Below, in pieces: positions 21,351 to 22,819 of a DNA stretch of 22,819 nucleotides. Numbering within the stretch: the first letter of the stretch is position 1; every line of letters starts with the position of its first letter. A program made the translations under genes and the position numbers. The DNA is from an uncultured Bacteroidaceae bacterium (lineage in GTDB: Bacteria; Bacteroidota; Bacteroidia; Bacteroidales; Bacteroidaceae): contig CAJGDX010000027.1 of NCBI GenBank assembly GCA_904502185.1, forward strand, positions 1-22,819, given 5' to 3'. The notes beneath the pieces were generated by a model. The model saw only the letters and a list, made by a program, of their open reading frames with translations. It searched no databases and had not been told where the DNA came from.

Positions 21351-22819
21351 TTACTTTACAAGTACTTTGCGTCCTTTCTGAATGTAGATGCCCTTCTTGG
21401 GGGTGCTTACGGGCTGTCCCGACAGGTTGTAGAAGGTGCTGTTGCCCGATACTTCAACAACGGGTGCATCGATGTTTGTCAGGGTGCTGTCTATGCTCAA
21501 CATCCATGCTTTCAGGTCTGTCATAATCTCATCGTGGTACATGAATGAGGGGCTGTATCCGTAGCCGTGGCCACCATTGGGGAAGCTTATTGTGTGTACG
21601 GGTACGTTCTTCTTTTCAAGTGCTGCCACATACTCCTTGCTGTTGCGGGGTGACACTGTTGCGTCATCTTCGGCCCAGCAGAGGTATGCCATGGGGGTCT
21701 TTTCGGTTACCTGTTTCTCGTTGCTGTACTTCTTGATGAGTGAAGGTGCAGTGTTGGAGCCTAACAGATTCTGGCGTGAACCTGCGTGGGTGTACGAGGC
21801 GTCCATGGTGATAACGGGGTAGAAGAGTATCTGGAACGCGGGGCGCTCGGCACCGGTGGTGTGTGTGGCTACGGTTGAGGCAAGGTGACCGCCGGCACTG
21901 AATCCCATCACTCCAATCTGCTTTGTTGTTACACGGAACTCTTCGGCATTTTCGCGCAGGTAGCTCATCGCGTCGCGTGCCTGTGTCAAAGGACCGCTGT
22001 CCGATGTGGGGGGTACTGTGTAGGTGAGTACTGCTGCTGTGTAGCCCAGTTCGTTGAAGAAGGGTGCCCAGTCTGCTCCCTCGTTGCTGCCTGCAACAAA
22101 TGCGTATCCGCCACCGGGGATGATGAGAATGCCGCGGCCGTTGGCTTTGTCTTCATCGGCTCTCAGTATCTTTATCGATGCTCCCGAGGGCAGTTTGACG
22201 CTTTTCACGGGCATGCTGCCCACTTCGCTTACTCTGAAGATGCTGCCTACGTCTTCAGGGTTGGTCCAGAAGGCGAGCTTGCCGCCGGGGCCTCCATACT
22301 CATTTATATATTTGCCATTCTCCACGTTGGCAAGAAGGAATCCGTTTACCGCCTCCTGTATTTCCCAGTTGTAGACTTTTTTTGCAAGTGCTATGCTGCC
22401 GCTGACATTTGCCAGTGTCTTTGTGGTGTCGCTGCGGTTGTAGAGTGCAATTCCGTTGTAGGGATCGCCCTTGAATGCCCATTGATAGGCGTAGGTCATG
22501 GCCTGCTCTTTGGTGGGGGCGGTGTTGCACTTATAGTTCTTGTCGACTGTTACATAGTCGGCACCTTCGCGCAGTGCCAGGTTGTACCAGTGGGCGTTGC
22601 TGAGGTCGGTAGATAACTCGAAGGGCAGCTGCCATGTGGCTGTGACGCGAACAATGTTGTTTGTTCCTTCTTTGATGATGACGGGCTCGGCGATGGTGTA
22701 CGATGTGTATGCACGCTTTGTGACATATTCGGGAAGTACGCTGATGGTGTCGCCCTCCTGTCCCGAGTACTTAATCTCTTCGAGCAGGTTGCCTTTGACA
22801 TCTTCGATGAGGTAGGTCA
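21351..22819 (-). CDS. Secreted modular alpha/beta-hydrolase (esterase) with T9SS-like C-terminal tail, 5'-truncated
   Basis: The frame is open to the window edge (488 residues visible, no stop), so the ATG at 22499 is internal and the true start lies outside. Order of parts: an N-terminal beta-rich segment (about 22819-22620), a Bacteroidales module beginning NAHWYNLALREGADYV, with YQWAFKGDPYNGIALYN and YINEYGGPGGKLAFW, looking like a beta-trefoil/ricin-like unit, then an alpha/beta-hydrolase with oxyanion PGGGYAFVAG, nucleophile Ser in GFSAGGHLAS (codon 21897-21899), an Asp in CWAEDDATVS (21663-21668) and catalytic His in NGGHGYG (21567-21569). It resembles acetylxylan/feruloyl esterase-like enzymes. 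The end, STFYNLSGQPVSTPKKGIYI plus a basic KVLVK, resembles a type A T9SS sorting domain. Function as a surface or secreted glycan esterase is inferred. Confidence 0.85.
   Translation of the reverse strand, partial: TYLIEDVKGNLLEEIKYSGQEGDTISVLPEYVTKRAYTSYTIAEPVIIKEGTNNIVRVTATWQLPFELSTDLSNAHWYNLALREGADYVTVDKNYKCNTAPTKEQAMTYAYQWAFKGDPYNGIALYNRSDTTKTLANVSGSIALAKKVYNWEIQEAVNGFLLANVENGKYINEYGGPGGKLAFWTNPEDVGSIFRVSEVGSMPVKSVKLPSGASIKILRADEDKANGRGILIIPGGGYAFVAGSNEGADWAPFFNELGYTAAVLTYTVPPTSDSGPLTQARDAMSYLRENAEEFRVTTKQIGVMGFSAGGHLASTVATHTTGAERPAFQILFYPVITMDASYTHAGSRQNLLGSNTAPSLIKKYSNEKQVTEKTPMAYLCWAEDDATVSPRNSKEYVAALEKKNVPVHTISFPNGGHGYGYSPSFMYHDEIMTDLKAWMLSIDSTLTNIDAPVVEVSGNSTFYNLSGQPVSTPKKGIYIQKGRKVLVK

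Noticed and set aside
21885..22616. 243-codon plus-strand open frame opposite the hydrolase
   Set aside because: Antisense to a gene with clear catalytic motifs; its Cys/Val-rich translation is a shadow of the real frame.
1..22819. Mobile element, prophage, CRISPR or defence island
   Set aside because: No transposase, integrase, repeat array, restriction or toxin gene was found; gene content is core chromosomal apart from the two secreted esterases.

Overview
The window is a piece of a Bacteroidota chromosome, most likely Bacteroidales and probably Prevotellaceae or a close relative (inference). The main reasons are a complete porP-gldK-gldL-gldM-gldN core cluster of the type IX secretion system (T9SS), a C-terminal tail on the last gene that looks like a Prevotella-type sorting tail (ending GIYIQKGRKVLVK), a PPi-type phosphofructokinase, a DUF4254 gene next to a GT9 glycosyltransferase, a Bacteroidetes-type promoter (TTTG...TAnnTTTG) before pdxB, and the absence of clear Shine-Dalgarno sequences.

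Layout, left to right. 1-2167 (+): the 3' part of a PPi-dependent phosphofructokinase, then a membrane-anchored GH25 muramidase 17 bp downstream. 2309-7752 (+): a three-gene RND tripartite efflux operon (membrane fusion protein, inner-membrane pump, TolC-like outer-membrane channel), closed by a 21-bp perfect hairpin shared with the convergent genes. 7821-9453 (-): DUF4254 protein and GT9 heptosyltransferase-like enzyme, overlapping by 20 bp. 9661-10701 (+): pdxB, divergent from the DUF4254 gene across a 207-bp region rich in inverted repeats. 10759-12135 (-): a sodium-coupled NSS (LeuT-type) transporter. 12327-18107 (-): the T9SS operon in the order porP, gldK, gldL, gldM, gldN, with gaps of 27 bp or less and one ATGA overlap. 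18466-21069 (+): alanine dehydrogenase, then a secreted sialate O-acetylesterase-like SGNH esterase. 21351-22819 (-): a large secreted alpha/beta-hydrolase whose 5' end lies outside the window.

How the parts relate. GldL/GldM form the proton-driven motor of the T9SS, GldK/GldN the periplasmic ring, and PorP an outer-membrane component. The esterase at the right edge carries a T9SS-like sorting tail, so it is a plausible cargo of this machine. The two tail-to-tail esterases suggest deacetylation or deacylation of glycans. The other genes are housekeeping: glycolysis, vitamin B6 synthesis, LPS core synthesis, amino acid metabolism and efflux.

I found no rRNA, tRNA, CRISPR array, insertion sequence, phage gene or toxin-antitoxin pair, and no convincing undescribed multi-gene system. 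The best leads are the modular N-terminal part of the esterase, the DUF4254-GT9 pair, the operator-like repeats before pdxB, ald and the RND operon, and the basic tail of GldN.
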